64,000 bases of DNA, taken from NCBI GenBank assembly GCA_000585075.1, contig JEMY01000006.1, positions 1 through 64,000 of the forward strand. Reading direction: 5' to 3'. The DNA comes from Candidatus Accumulibacter regalis. GTDB taxonomy: Bacteria; Pseudomonadota; Gammaproteobacteria; Burkholderiales; Rhodocyclaceae. The position numbers were made by a program, and so were the translations under genes. The notes below the pieces were generated by a model that worked only from the letters and a program-made list of their open reading frames with translations, was not told where the DNA came from and made no database searches. Each line of letters starts with the position of its first letter. The first letter of the stretch is position 1. This document shows positions 1 to 8,581 of the stretch, in pieces.

Positions 1-1863
1 GGCCGCGCCGGCAGGCTGACCCGGCAATCCCGGCGGCAATGCGCTGCGCGCCGCCGCGTCCGCGGGGGCGGCGAGCGCCGCTCCCTGGGCAACCGGCCGG
101 CCACGGAAGCTGGTTTCGGTGCCCCCGTCGAACTCGGCGAGATGGTTCGCCGCCCGCTGGATGTTGCGCAGCACCCGGGGCGTGATCGAGAGCACGATCT
201 CCGTCTTGATTCCCTCGTCGTGATGCCCCCCGAACAGGCGACCGAGCACCGGAATGTCACCGAGGAAGGGCAGCTTGCTCGCCGTCCGGCGGTCCTCGTC
301 GCTGATCAGTCCGGCGAGCAACTGGTTCTCGCCGTCCTTGAGACGCAGGACGCTGGTCGCCGTGCGCGTGCCGATCCGATAAGCGACGGTACCCGACTTG
401 GTCTCCACCCGATCGACGATATTGCTCACCTCGAGGGTCACCTTGATGGCCACTTCGTTGTCGAGGTAGATCGTCGGTTCGATGTCCAGCTTGAGGCCGA
501 CATCGATGTAGGTGATCGACTCGGAGACAAAGCCGGTCGACGTGGCCGTCGAAGTGATGTTGGGCACCCGTTCGCCAATCAGGATCTTGGCTTTCTCGCG
601 GTTGCGCGCGCGAATGCGCGGATTGGCCAGCAGATTGACGTCGGCGTCGGTCTGGTTGGCGCGGATCACGACCGGAGCGACGGCGGCCCCGATGGACGAC
701 GAGTTGAGATTGCGCAGGTCGTTCAAGGTCAGCGTTCCGCCGCTCGTCGACGGCAGCGGAGTCAGTGCCAGCGCGTTCGGCCAGTTGACGCCCAGGTCGC
801 GAAGTCGCGAACGCTTGACCTCGAGGATCTCCACTTCGAGCATCACTTCGGGCTCCGGCACATCCTGCAGGGCAACCAGCTTCTCGGCGACGCGAATCGC
901 TTCCGGGCTGTCGCGAATCATGAGCAGATTCAGCTTCTCGTCAACCACCACATCCTTGCTCTTGAGGATTGTCTTCAGCGTGGTGGCGACGGTCTTGGCG
1001 TCGGAATTGGCCAGGTAGAAGGTCTTCACCGTCAGCGCCTGGTAGTCACGCTGTTTCACCGCCGTGTTCGGGTAGATCAGGATCGAGTTGCCATCGAGGA
1101 CACGCTGTTCGAGCTGGTTGGTCAGCAGCACCAGGTTGATCGCCGCCTCGATGCTGCTGTTGCGCAGGAAAATGGTGACTTTCTGATCGGCGCGCAAATC
1201 CTTGTCGAAAACGAAGTTCAGCCCGGAGGTGCGCGAAATCACTTCGAAAACGGTTTTCAGCGGTGTATCCCGGAACTCGATGGTGATCGGTTTGCGGTAG
1301 GCCGTTTCCAGCACCGACTCCTTGGCGACACGGGCACTGCTCTCGTCAATGACGCGCAGCAGTTCCAGCGCGCGTTCGTGGCGGGGGTTGGTGGCGAGGA
1401 TCTTGCGCAGGCTCGCGCGCGCCGCGGCGGCGTCGCTCCTGCTCCACGCGGCCAGCGCTTCGCTGTACAGGATGTCGTGGCGACCTGCCGCGTCCACCAG
1501 CTGCAGGCCGACCAACGCCCGCTCGTTACCCGGCTGCAACGCCAGCGCGCGTCGAAAAGCCGCCCTGGCGGCGTCGTAGCGCGCTTCCGCCAGGGCCCGT
1601 TCGCCGTTGTCGAGGCTGGCATTGACGTAGCGTTCCTGCGCCCGCGCATAGGCAATGCGATACTCGGCGGAGCTTGGTTCGAGGGCGATCGCGTCCTGAA
1701 TCCTGGCCAGCCCGGCATCGACCTGTTCGGCCGCAAGCAGCTCCTGGCCTTCGGTGAACGCCGTCTGCGCGGCACAGCCTGCCAGCAGCAGCGCCGCAGC
1801 CACGCCCAGGCAGCCCCTCCACCTGCCTGCCGGTCTGCGCTGCTCCGACTTCTCCTTGCTCAC
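1..1863 (-). CDS. Secretin (GspD/MshL/PilQ family) lipoprotein, C-terminus beyond window
   Basis: This is an outer-membrane secretin that would form the gated channel of the secretion or pilus machine encoded upstream. The frame is open from a GTG at 1863 to the window edge (621 codons). It begins with a lipoprotein signal ending in the lipobox LLAGC (Cys about residue 30). TPR-like helices follow at about 35-150, then a secretin N0/STN-type segment (PITIEFRDTPLKTVFEVIS), N1-type domains, and the conserved secretin core, including VPNIT and the run LLAGLISDEDRR. The GTG overlaps the stop of the PilP-like gene (GTGA), so translation is probably coupled. A lipidated secretin with TPRs is more like MshL than classical GspD. 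The C-terminus and any downstream genes are off the window. The secretin call is firm; the subfamily is not. Confidence 0.93.
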   Translation of the reverse strand, partial: MSKEKSEQRRPAGRWRGCLGVAAALLLAGCAAQTAFTEGQELLAAEQVDAGLARIQDAIALEPSSAEYRIAYARAQERYVNASLDNGERALAEARYDAARAAFRRALALQPGNERALVGLQLVDAAGRHDILYSEALAAWSRSDAAAARASLRKILATNPRHERALELLRVIDESSARVAKESVLETAYRKPITIEFRDTPLKTVFEVISRTSGLNFVFDKDLRADQKVTIFLRNSSIEAAINLVLLTNQLEQRVLDGNSILIYPNTAVKQRDYQALTVKTFYLANSDAKTVATTLKTILKSKDVVVDEKLNLLMIRDSPEAIRVAEKLVALQDVPEPEVMLEVEILEVKRSRLRDLGVNWPNALALTPLPSTSGGTLTLNDLRNLNSSSIGAAVAPVVIRANQTDADVNLLANPRIRARNREKAKILIGERVPNITSTATSTGFVSESITYIDVGLKLDIEPTIYLDNEVAIKVTLEVSNIVDRVETKSGTVAYRIGTRTATSVLRLKDGENQLLAGLISDEDRRTASKLPFLGDIPVLGRLFGGHHDEGIKTEIVLSITPRVLRNIQRAANHLAEFDGGTETSFRGRPVAQGAALAAPADAAARSALPPGLPGQPAGAA

Positions 1864-2387
1864 GATGGCGATCCTCCGATGGAAATGGTCTGCGACTGCT
1901 TCAGCGGCAGGTAGATCAGGGTCAGCGTGGACGGGGTAATCGCCTTGACCCGGTAGTTCCTTTCGAGCGTCATCCCCTCGCGAACGATGAACACTTCCTC
2001 GCCGCGTCCGAGGTAGGCCTCCCACTGCCCGGCTTCGAATTTGTTGCCAAGGTACACGAAGGGCGGCGGCGGTGCCATTGGCGCGCGTGCTTTTTCAGAC
2101 ATCGCCGGCGTGGGCGGTGGCGGCGGCCTCCAGCTCAGCGAGGGGAACAGATCGCGACTTTCGCGCGCCTCATCGACGCCGGGAATCAGTTGCTCGCGCG
2201 CAATCAGCGCCGCGATTTCGAGTTTTCCAGCGGCCTTTGCCGTGCGCTCGGTCGCGGGCGCACGTCGCGGCGAGGTCGGCGCGACGACCTCGACTGGCGA
2301 GCCGGCCGGCGGCGTCTTGTCGCCGAACAGCGCCAGCCAGGCGGCGACCGGCAGCAGGGCAAAGAGCAGCAGGCGACGCGCGTTCAT
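1860..2387 (-). CDS. PilP/GspC-like inner-membrane assembly protein
   Basis: The product is 175 residues with a single N-terminal membrane anchor (about 4-22, LLLFALLPVAAWLALFG). A proline-rich linker follows, then a small C-terminal beta domain (about 110-172) containing YLGNKFEAGQWEAYL and the motif VREGMTL. This layout matches the PilP and GspC homology-region proteins that connect the inner-membrane platform to the secretin. Its place immediately before the secretin gene fits that job. Start and stop overlap its neighbours by 4 bases on both sides (ATGA with the PilO-like gene, GTGA with the secretin). Sequence identity to any named family is weak by eye, so the call rests on size, topology and position. 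Confidence 0.75.
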   Translation of the reverse strand: MNARRLLLFALLPVAAWLALFGDKTPPAGSPVEVVAPTSPRRAPATERTAKAAGKLEIAALIAREQLIPGVDEARESRDLFPSLSWRPPPPPTPAMSEKARAPMAPPPPFVYLGNKFEAGQWEAYLGRGEEVFIVREGMTLERNYRVKAITPSTLTLIYLPLKQSQTISIGGSPS

Positions 2388-3082
2388 CGCCCCACCTCAT
2401 TCACCTCATTCACCACATCCGCCGCACTCACCGCTTCCGCCACATCCGCCACATCCGCCGCTTCCGCCGCATCCGCCCCCTCCACTCTCGCCCCTCGCAG
2501 GCGTTCAGCTGCCCTCGCCCGATGATGCCAGATGGTCAGGCGAACCTTCGCTTCGATCTCGTTGCGGCCGATTTCGTCGCGCTTGAATCCCAGTTCATTG
2601 ACCGCGACGAAGGCCTGCGTCGCCAGTATTTCCTCGATCCAGCGGCGCACATCCGCGTAGCGCCCGCTCACCGGGACGGTCATCTGCAGGGTATCGACCT
2701 GCGCCTGCAGGTCGCGGCCACGCTGGTACTCGGCGCGCGTGCTCAGCAGCTGATGCCTGACCGCCGAATCGAGCACCGCCTGAATCGTCGCGAGGACCTG
2801 GCTCTCTTCGGCGAGCACCTCCCGGAAAGCCTGGTAGTGGCGTTCCGACGCCGATTCCGGCGCTTCCACGGGTGGCGCGCCGCCGGGCACGCGCGTCTGC
2901 AAGGCACGCAGACTGTCCTGCTTCTCCACCAGTTCGGCGTGCAGGGCGGGAACAAGCATTCCGGACACGAGCAGCAGCAAGCAGGCGGTCAGCGCCAGAA
3001 GCAGCCACCACGGCCCGTGCCGGTGCCAGGCGATCTCGGCACTCAGCCGCAGGCGGTCGACGAGCAGAGAAATCCTGTTCAC
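2384..3082 (-). CDS. PilO-like inner-membrane assembly protein
   Basis: The product is 232 residues. It has a short cytoplasmic N-terminus, one transmembrane helix (about 25-47, WWLLLALTACLLLLVSGML), a periplasmic coiled coil (about 50-110) and a ferredoxin-like domain (about 130-195, with MTVPVSGRYADVRRWIEEI). This is the topology of PilO/GspM, which pairs with PilN/GspL in the inner-membrane platform. The last 30 residues are a low-complexity tail of ADV/AEA/VNE triplets encoded by a 9-bp tandem repeat, which is not a usual PilO feature. The GTG start overlaps the PilN-like stop (GTGA) and the stop overlaps the PilP-like ATG. Confidence 0.78.
   Translation of the reverse strand: MNRISLLVDRLRLSAEIAWHRHGPWWLLLALTACLLLLVSGMLVPALHAELVEKQDSLRALQTRVPGGAPPVEAPESASERHYQAFREVLAEESQVLATIQAVLDSAVRHQLLSTRAEYQRGRDLQAQVDTLQMTVPVSGRYADVRRWIEEILATQAFVAVNELGFKRDEIGRNEIEAKVRLTIWHHRARAAERLRGARVEGADAAEAADVADVAEAVSAADVVNEVNEVGR
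2395..2484. repeat. Degenerate 9-bp tandem repeat at the 3' end of the PilO-like gene
   Basis: About ten imperfect copies of a 9-base unit stand head to tail. The plus-strand units read ccacatccg, ccgcttccg, ccgcatccg, ccgcactca and cctcattca. Read on the minus strand in the PilO-like frame they encode a tail of tripeptides such as ADV, AEA and VNE. The array ends about eight bases before the overlapping start codon of the next gene. Because the unit is a multiple of three, copy-number change would lengthen or shorten the tail without a frameshift. Confidence 0.8.
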
Positions 3083-3696
3083 TGGCGCTCCCGGGCATGC
3101 TCGCCTGGCGCGGCCCGGTTTGCGGCGCCGTTGTCGGCCGCGCTGTCGCCGGACGTCTCGTCGAACAGGGCCTCGAAGCTGAAGCGCAAGGGCCGATGCG
3201 GGTCCCTGTCGTTGATTTCCTGTTTACTGACCACCGCCCTGACAAAGGGGGCGGCCGATCCCAGCGCGGCAAGATAGTCGAGCATCCCCTGGTGATCCCT
3301 GGCCTCGGCGACTCCCTTCACCAGGCGCCGCCGGTTGTCCGGCTCGATCTGCAGCAGTGCGACCTTGGCCGTGGCGACGCTCTCGAAAGCGTCGAGCAGC
3401 GCCGGCCAGGGCGTATTCAGTTGGCCGATGGCGCCGTTGATGGCCAGCACCTGCGCCTCGGACAGGAGCAGCGGCGGTCGTGGCGGCGGCGTCCGTGCGG
3501 CGACCTCGTGCCGGGCCAGGGCAATGGCCTGCGTCGTTTCAGCAATCTGCCGTTCGAGGTGCAGCACTTGCCAGCTCAACGCGACAGCCGCGACGCCAGC
3601 CACTGCGCCGAGGGCGACGAGAATCGCCCGTCCGCGCGCCGCCACCGGCTGGCGCCACAACGGGCGAACGACGAAATCGACGTGCAGGGGCTTCAT
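3079..3696 (-). CDS. PilN-like inner-membrane assembly protein
   Basis: The product is 205 residues starting at an ATG (3696) that overlaps the stop of the PilM-like gene (ATGA). A short cytoplasmic N-terminus (MKPLHVDFVVRP) is followed by one membrane helix (about 24-45), a coiled coil (about 47-65) and a periplasmic domain (about 95-185). PilN proteins bind PilM through the N-terminus and PilO through the periplasmic part. The segment FVRAVVSKQEINDRDPHRPL resembles the last strands of PilN/GspL periplasmic domains. The C-terminal 20 residues are polar and probably disordered. The name is inferred from topology and gene order. Confidence 0.75.
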   Translation of the reverse strand: MKPLHVDFVVRPLWRQPVAARGRAILVALGAVAGVAAVALSWQVLHLERQIAETTQAIALARHEVAARTPPPRPPLLLSEAQVLAINGAIGQLNTPWPALLDAFESVATAKVALLQIEPDNRRRLVKGVAEARDHQGMLDYLAALGSAAPFVRAVVSKQEINDRDPHRPLRFSFEALFDETSGDSAADNGAANRAAPGEHARERQ

Positions 3697-4583
3697 GGCC
3701 GACGACCCGCAAGCGCCAGCTGCGCCGCTGCCGAGCCCGTTGCGGCCGGCGAAACTACGCCCGACAAAGGCATCGTCCGCGATTCCAGGCCGGCAATCGT
3801 GGTCGGCTCCGGCAGCCAGTCGGCAGCGCCCGCCCACAGCAGCGACTGTCCTCTGGCGCTCTCGCCCGAACCCGGGCTGCGCAGGCGTTCCTGCTCGACC
3901 AGGGTTTCCAGCGTGGCAAGATCCGGCGCGCAGGGCAGGCGCAGGCTGCGTGTCGCCACGACCCGGTCGTGACAGGTATTGAGCAAGGTCAGCGTCAGCC
4001 CGAAACCGACCAGCAGCCAGCCGTCGGCCGGGATCGCCGTGCACAGCCGATTGCCAACGCGGATGAGGGCCGGAGCCAGCGAAGCGAGCCGCCACGAATG
4101 CGCCTGCGCCAACTCGTCGAGCGCCTGATGGAGCGGCCGTGGCAGCGCACAGACGATGAATGGCGATGTCGCATGCCAGTCACCAACCAGCAGGCAATCG
4201 TCGGCCGACTCGCCGTAGAGTGCCGCAAAGCGGGCCGCCGCCGTGGCGCGCAATTCGCGCAGCCCCTGCGCCCCGCGTGGCGGGGTGACGACGAAACTCC
4301 GGGCCAGGCTGTCGTCAAGGGTCACGACCAGCAGGCGAGCAGGCGAGCGAGCGGGCGAGCGAGCGTCCGCCACGCTGGCGAAGGCCTCGGGCCGGGCGGT
4401 CTTCAGCGTTTGCAGCGCCGCACACAAGGCGGCACTGACGTCGGCGAGCGCCGCCGACGCCGGAGCGACGGACTGCGCGACGAGCTGCTGCGCCGTCGCC
4501 GTGCCCGCTTCCGGATCGGCCAGCAGGACGACTTCGCCGGCGCTGCAGCCGAGCAACAGGCGCCTAGCCTGAAAGCGTGACAC
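3693..4583 (-). CDS. PilM-like cytoplasmic assembly protein (divergent)
   Basis: The product is 296 residues with a GTG start (4583) lying 20 bases inside the end of the ATPase gene. It has no signal peptide. It is predicted to be the actin-like cytoplasmic subunit (PilM/GspL-N type) that would recruit the PilN-like protein. The support is its slot between the GspE-type ATPase and the PilN-like gene, its size, and loosely actin-like stretches (ARLLVVTLDDSLARSFVV; WLLVGFGLTLTLLN). The ATP-binding motifs of true PilM are not obvious, so it may have lost nucleotide binding. A short arginine/alanine/serine repeat (DARSPARSPAR, about residue 73) lies in a loop. I am fairly sure of the role, less of the family. 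Confidence 0.65.
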   Translation of the reverse strand: MSRFQARRLLLGCSAGEVVLLADPEAGTATAQQLVAQSVAPASAALADVSAALCAALQTLKTARPEAFASVADARSPARSPARLLVVTLDDSLARSFVVTPPRGAQGLRELRATAAARFAALYGESADDCLLVGDWHATSPFIVCALPRPLHQALDELAQAHSWRLASLAPALIRVGNRLCTAIPADGWLLVGFGLTLTLLNTCHDRVVATRSLRLPCAPDLATLETLVEQERLRSPGSGESARGQSLLWAGAADWLPEPTTIAGLESRTMPLSGVVSPAATGSAAAQLALAGRRP

Positions 4584-6273
4584 GGTGCAGTTCCTCGAGA
4601 GTGGTCTCGCCGCTGGCGACCAGACGCAAGGCGGCTTCGGTCAGGCTGCGCGTGCCGTTGCGGTAGGCGACTTCCTTGAGTTGCCGGATCGGCCGTTTTT
4701 CGATGATCAGCTCGCGCAACTCGTCGTTCAGATTCAGGACCTCGGCAATCGCCTTGCGCCCACGATAGCCGGTACCCCGGCAATCGCCGCAACCGCCACC
4801 GCGGCGGAAGTCGAAACCGGCCAGCGCATCGGCGGCAATGAGGTAACGTTCGAGCGCCGCGTCGCCGGGCGTATAGGACTCGCTGCAGCGGGCGCAGTTC
4901 ACGCGCAACAGCCGCTGCGCCCAGATACCGTTCAGCGCCGAGGCAAAGGCGTAGGGGTCGATGCCCATGTGCGTGAAGCGGCCGAAAACGTCGAAAACGT
5001 TGTTGGCATGCACGGTGGTGAGCACCAGGTGCCCGGTCAGCGCCGACTGCACCGCGATCTCGGCCGTCTCGCGATCGCGGATTTCGCCGACCATGATCTT
5101 GTCCGGATCGTGCCGCAGGATCGAGCGCAGGCCGCGCGCAAAGGTCAGGCCCTTCTTGTCATTGACGGGGATTTGCAGGACGCCGGGCAACTGGTACTCG
5201 ACCGGGTCCTCGATGGTGATGATCTTGTCGCGACCGCTGTTGATCTCGGAAATCGCGCCGTACAGGGTCGTCGTCTTGCCCGAGCCGGTCGGACCGGTGA
5301 CCAGCAGCATCCCGTAGGGCTCTTCGACGAGGCGCCGCAGGGCTTTCAGCGAATGCGCGTCGAAGCCGAGCAGGTCCAGCGTCAGCGAACCATGCGCCTC
5401 GATGACGCCGCGCTTGTCGAGGATGCGGACGACCGCGTCCTCGCCGTGAATGCTGGGCATGATCGACACCCGCAGGTCGATGTCGCGGCCGGCGACCTGC
5501 ACCCGGAAGCTGCCGTCCTGCGGCGTCCGCCGCTCGCCGATGTCAAGCTCGGCGAGCACTTTCAGACGTGACACCACCTGCTCGGCGAGGAGCACGCCGC
5601 TGATCTGCGCGACCGTGTCGAGCACCCCGTCGAGACGGTACTTGATGGTGATGCCGGTCGGCGTGCTCTCCAGATGGACGTCGCTGGCCGCCGCCCGCAC
5701 GGCGTCATAGACGGTCGAATTGACCAGCTTTACCGCCGGGCTCGACGCTTCGCTGAGTGACGCGAAACTGAGGACTTCGGCGCCGCGATGGTTCTCGGTA
5801 ACGCCCGCGCTGTCATGGACCAGCGATTGCACGGCATGCACCGACTCCTCGTGCTTCGACAGATAGGCCTGGATGTCCGCCGCCAGCGCCAGACGGTAAT
5901 GCACGGCCGTGCCGACCAGGCTGCTCAGCCAGACCATGCAGTCGCTGTCGAAAGGGTCGGCGATGACGGCGATGATCGGGCATTCAGCCGCGTCGTCGTC
6001 AGCCACCGCGCGCAGCAGCAGGCAGCCACGCTGCTGCGCCTTGACCAGCGGCAGCAGGTCGAAGGCCGCGCCACAGGCGAGCATCCCGGTGGTATCGATG
6101 ACCTGCAGGCGAAAACGCCGCGCCAGGACGTCGACCAGCTGGCGCGGTTCGCCGGCGGTCAGCGCCTCGAGTTCGCCGAGCAGCGAGCGCCCGGACAGCC
6201 GCGCCAGGTTCCTGGCCTTCTGCAGCAGGGTATCGTCAAAGCCCTGGTTGGCGGCAGCGCCGGGAGCGTTCAT
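4564..6273 (-). CDS. gspE: Type II secretion / type IV pilus assembly ATPase, GspE/PilB/MshE family
   Basis: This hexameric ATPase would drive pseudopilus or pilus assembly at the cytoplasmic face. It is 569 residues, normal for the family. The N-terminal MshEN-type region (about 1-150) may bind a nucleotide ligand. The catalytic half carries Walker A GPTGSGKTT, the Asp box (TIEDPVEYQL), Walker B (IMVGEIRDRETAEIAVQSA), the His box (TGHLVLTTVHAN) and a tetracysteine zinc motif (CARC and CGDC). The zinc motif is typical of GspE and PilB assembly ATPases and absent from PilT-type retraction ATPases. It overlaps the GspF start (ATGA) and the PilM-like gene by 20 bases. Confidence 0.95.
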   Translation of the reverse strand: MNAPGAAANQGFDDTLLQKARNLARLSGRSLLGELEALTAGEPRQLVDVLARRFRLQVIDTTGMLACGAAFDLLPLVKAQQRGCLLLRAVADDDAAECPIIAVIADPFDSDCMVWLSSLVGTAVHYRLALAADIQAYLSKHEESVHAVQSLVHDSAGVTENHRGAEVLSFASLSEASSPAVKLVNSTVYDAVRAAASDVHLESTPTGITIKYRLDGVLDTVAQISGVLLAEQVVSRLKVLAELDIGERRTPQDGSFRVQVAGRDIDLRVSIMPSIHGEDAVVRILDKRGVIEAHGSLTLDLLGFDAHSLKALRRLVEEPYGMLLVTGPTGSGKTTTLYGAISEINSGRDKIITIEDPVEYQLPGVLQIPVNDKKGLTFARGLRSILRHDPDKIMVGEIRDRETAEIAVQSALTGHLVLTTVHANNVFDVFGRFTHMGIDPYAFASALNGIWAQRLLRVNCARCSESYTPGDAALERYLIAADALAGFDFRRGGGCGDCRGTGYRGRKAIAEVLNLNDELRELIIEKRPIRQLKEVAYRNGTRSLTEAALRLVASGETTLEELHRVTLSG

Positions 6274-7469
6274 TGCAGGGCACCCGCAAGGTCGAAAATG
6301 GGCATGTACAGGAGCACGACGATCAGCCCGACGAGAAGCCCGATGGCGGTCATCAGCAGCGGCTCGAAGACCTTCGCGAAGCGCTCGATCCAGCGCGCAC
6401 TCTCGCCTTCATAGAACAGCGCCGAGCGGGTGAGCATGGCGCCCATCTGCCCCGATCTTTCGCCGACGCGCAGCAGGCGCAGGGCGACCGGCGTCGCCAG
6501 GCCACAGCGCTCGAAGGCTTCCGACAGGGAACCACCGTCGGAAATGGTGCGCCGCGCGGAGCGCAGCGCCTCGCGGGTGGTCGGTGAAACGGTGTCGCCG
6601 ACGATGTCGAGCGCGGCAAGGATCGGAATGCCCCCTTCGAGGAGCATGCCGGTGGTCAGGTACAGGCGCGACAACTCGATCAGCCGGATGCGCTCGCCGA
6701 TACCCGGCAGGCGGGTCAGGAAAACGATCCAGCGCCCGCTGCGAATGAAGTGCCGCAACCAGAAAACGGCGACCAGCGCCACGACCAGCAGTCCCCCGAA
6801 GACGACGTCGCTATGCTCGCTGACCAATTCTCCCCAGTCGAGCAGGAGCTGTGACAGCCAGGGGAGCGAACGGCCGCTGCCCTGGTACACGCCGGCGAAG
6901 CGCGGCACGACGTAGGCCATCAGAAAAACGGTCACCGCACCGCCGACAGCGAGCAGGATGGCCGGGTAGATGGCGGCGCTGAGCACCTTGCTGCGCACGG
7001 CGTCGAGCCGCGTCTGGTAGTCGATATAGCGCGCCAGGGCGTGCGGCAGGTCGCCGGTCCCCTCGGCAGCCCTGACGATGCCGACGTAGAGCGGCGGGAA
7101 GACCTCGGGTTGGCAGGCCAGCGCGGCCGAGAAGCGCAGGCCTTCGCGCAGGTGGGCGGTGAGCCGTTCGAGCACCGCGCGAGCGGTCGGTGAGCCTTCC
7201 TTCTCGAGCAGGGCCTCGAAGGTTTCGACCAGACTCAGGCCGGCTTCGAGCAGGGCCAGCAACTCGGCGCTGAAGAGGAGCAGGGAAAAAGTCCGCCGGC
7301 CACGTCCGGGCAGGCGCCCCGAGTCACCGGCACCGCCGGCAGGCTTGATCGACAACGGCTGCAGCCGCCGTTGCTGGAGCAGCCTGCCGACCTCCCCGGC
7401 ATCCGCGGCGTCGACGCTGTGCGTCTCGATCAGGTTATCGGCAGATAGGGCACGAACCTCAAAGCGCAT
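6270..7469 (-). CDS. gspF: Type II secretion inner-membrane platform protein GspF
   Basis: This polytopic platform protein couples the ATPase to (pseudo)pilin polymerisation. The 399-residue product has the duplicated T2SSF domain (about 65-190 and 270-390). Family hallmarks include LLALLEAGLSLVETFEAL, ALARYIDYQ and MLTRSALFYEGE, with membrane helices at about 165-190, 215-240 and 365-390. The last segment (EPLLMTAIGLLVGLIVVLLYMPIF) is the strongly conserved C-terminal end of GspF/PilC proteins. It lies 18 bases after gspG and overlaps gspE by ATGA. Confidence 0.95.
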   Translation of the reverse strand: MRFEVRALSADNLIETHSVDAADAGEVGRLLQQRRLQPLSIKPAGGAGDSGRLPGRGRRTFSLLLFSAELLALLEAGLSLVETFEALLEKEGSPTARAVLERLTAHLREGLRFSAALACQPEVFPPLYVGIVRAAEGTGDLPHALARYIDYQTRLDAVRSKVLSAAIYPAILLAVGGAVTVFLMAYVVPRFAGVYQGSGRSLPWLSQLLLDWGELVSEHSDVVFGGLLVVALVAVFWLRHFIRSGRWIVFLTRLPGIGERIRLIELSRLYLTTGMLLEGGIPILAALDIVGDTVSPTTREALRSARRTISDGGSLSEAFERCGLATPVALRLLRVGERSGQMGAMLTRSALFYEGESARWIERFAKVFEPLLMTAIGLLVGLIVVLLYMPIFDLAGALQ

Positions 7470-7487
7470 CCTCGCTCCGCCGGATTG

Positions 7488-7925
7488 TCATTGATAGGTG
7501 ACGTCGGCGGCGTCGCCGGTCCCCCCGGGCTGGCCGTCCTTGCCATACGAGGTGATCTCGAAGTCGCCGCTGACGCCTGGCGAGCGATAGAGGTAGGGGT
7601 GGCCCCAGGGGTCGTCCGGCACCGCCTTCTGCAGGTAGGGGCCGTTCCAGCGCGCCGCACCTGCCGGTTTGCTGAGCAAGGCGTTGAGCCCTTCTTCCGT
7701 CGTCGGATAGCGGCCGACTTCCAGGCGATAGGTGTCGAGCGCGCGCGCGAAGGCCTCGACCTGCGCCTTGGCCACTCCCTGTTCGGAGCGCCCGAGCTGC
7801 GAGAAGTACTTCGGTCCAACGTAGGCCGCGAGCAGGCCGATGATGGTCACCACCACGAGCAGTTCGAGCAGGGTGAAGCCGGCCGCGCTGCGCGCCTGGA
7901 AAGTACGCTGCCGGGTCCCGCTCAC
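7488..7925 (-). CDS. gspG: Major pseudopilin GspG
   Basis: The 145-residue prepilin has a short charged leader followed by the class III processing site and N-methylated helix: G16-FTLLELLVVVTIIGLLAA with the conserved Glu5 of the mature protein. The C-terminal globular domain has the GspG signature YRLEVGRYPTTEEGLNAL, with WNGPYL and DPWGHPYLYRSPG, and Asp-rich residues near the end that could bind calcium. This identifies the major type II secretion pseudopilin rather than a type IV pilin. The GTG start overlaps the stop of the upstream transglycosylase gene (GTGA). No minor pseudopilin and no prepilin peptidase is present in the window. Confidence 0.95.
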   Translation of the reverse strand: MSGTRQRTFQARSAAGFTLLELLVVVTIIGLLAAYVGPKYFSQLGRSEQGVAKAQVEAFARALDTYRLEVGRYPTTEEGLNALLSKPAGAARWNGPYLQKAVPDDPWGHPYLYRSPGVSGDFEITSYGKDGQPGGTGDAADVTYQ

Positions 7926-8581
7926 AGCCCTCCCCCCCTTGCCGCCGCCGCCAGCACCGCCGGCACGTAGAGCATGGTTTCGCGATAGGGCGGAATGCGC
8001 GCGCCGTTCCTGGCCACCGCTCCCTGGCCGGCGTTGTAGGCCGCCAGCGCCAGGGCAACGTTGCCACCGTGCAGGCGGAGCAGGTCCTTCAGGTGGCGCA
8101 CGCCGGCGTCGATGTTCTGCGCCGGATCGGCGGCGTTGGTCACCCCGTAGCGTGCCGCGGTCGCCGGCATCAGCTGCATCGCACCGGTCGCCCCCTGCGG
8201 CGAAACGGCAGCGGCGTCGAAGCCGGATTCGACGGCGACCACCGCCGCGACCAGCTGCGGCTCGACCTGGTGCAGGCGAGCGAAATGCTCGATCAACGGC
8301 GTCAAGTTCTGCCGCCCCTGTTGCCGGCTGGAAATTGTCGTTTTTCGTGGCCCCGTGCTGCTCTGCTTGCGCACTGTCTCGCCGCGAATGAACAGGCGGT
8401 AACTGGCGTCGAGACGCTGGCTGGCATAACGAGGACTCCCGTCATCGGCGTAGGAAACGAAGACGCTGCCGACGGTCGCGGCAGTCGCCGCAGACAGCGG
8501 CAGACAGCAGGCACCCGCTGCCAGAGCCATGAGCAGCCGTACAGGCTTGATCGGGTAATGCTTGCGGGCCCCCTCTACCAC
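7922..8581 (-). CDS. Secreted lytic transglycosylase (SLT domain)
   Basis: This peptidoglycan-cleaving enzyme probably opens the wall for the trans-envelope machine encoded downstream. I chose the GTG at 8581, which has a strong Shine-Dalgarno (GAGGGGGA) seven bases upstream and gives 219 residues with a clean signal peptide (hydrophobic core LLMALAAGACCLPLSAATA). A longer ATG frame begins at 8809 but reads as arginine-rich nonsense. The SLT domain (about 85-210) has the catalytic Glu in AVVAVESGFDAAAVSPQGA, followed by GAMQLMPATAARYGV and AYNAGQGAV. It appears to be the first gene of the coupled operon. Confidence 0.9.
   Translation of the reverse strand: MVEGARKHYPIKPVRLLMALAAGACCLPLSAATAATVGSVFVSYADDGSPRYASQRLDASYRLFIRGETVRKQSSTGPRKTTISSRQQGRQNLTPLIEHFARLHQVEPQLVAAVVAVESGFDAAAVSPQGATGAMQLMPATAARYGVTNAADPAQNIDAGVRHLKDLLRLHGGNVALALAAYNAGQGAVARNGARIPPYRETMLYVPAVLAAAARGGGL

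Noticed and set aside
142-1914. A 590-codon plus-strand frame opposite the secretin
   Set aside because: Its composition (Arg, Gln, Asp, Val-rich, no domain) is typical of antisense reading in high-GC DNA, while the minus strand encodes a clear secretin.
4338-4373. Short repeat gcgagc/gagcga run inside the PilM-like gene, considered as a CRISPR or phase-variable tract
   Set aside because: Only about four imperfect short units, in frame and within a coding loop; no spacers.
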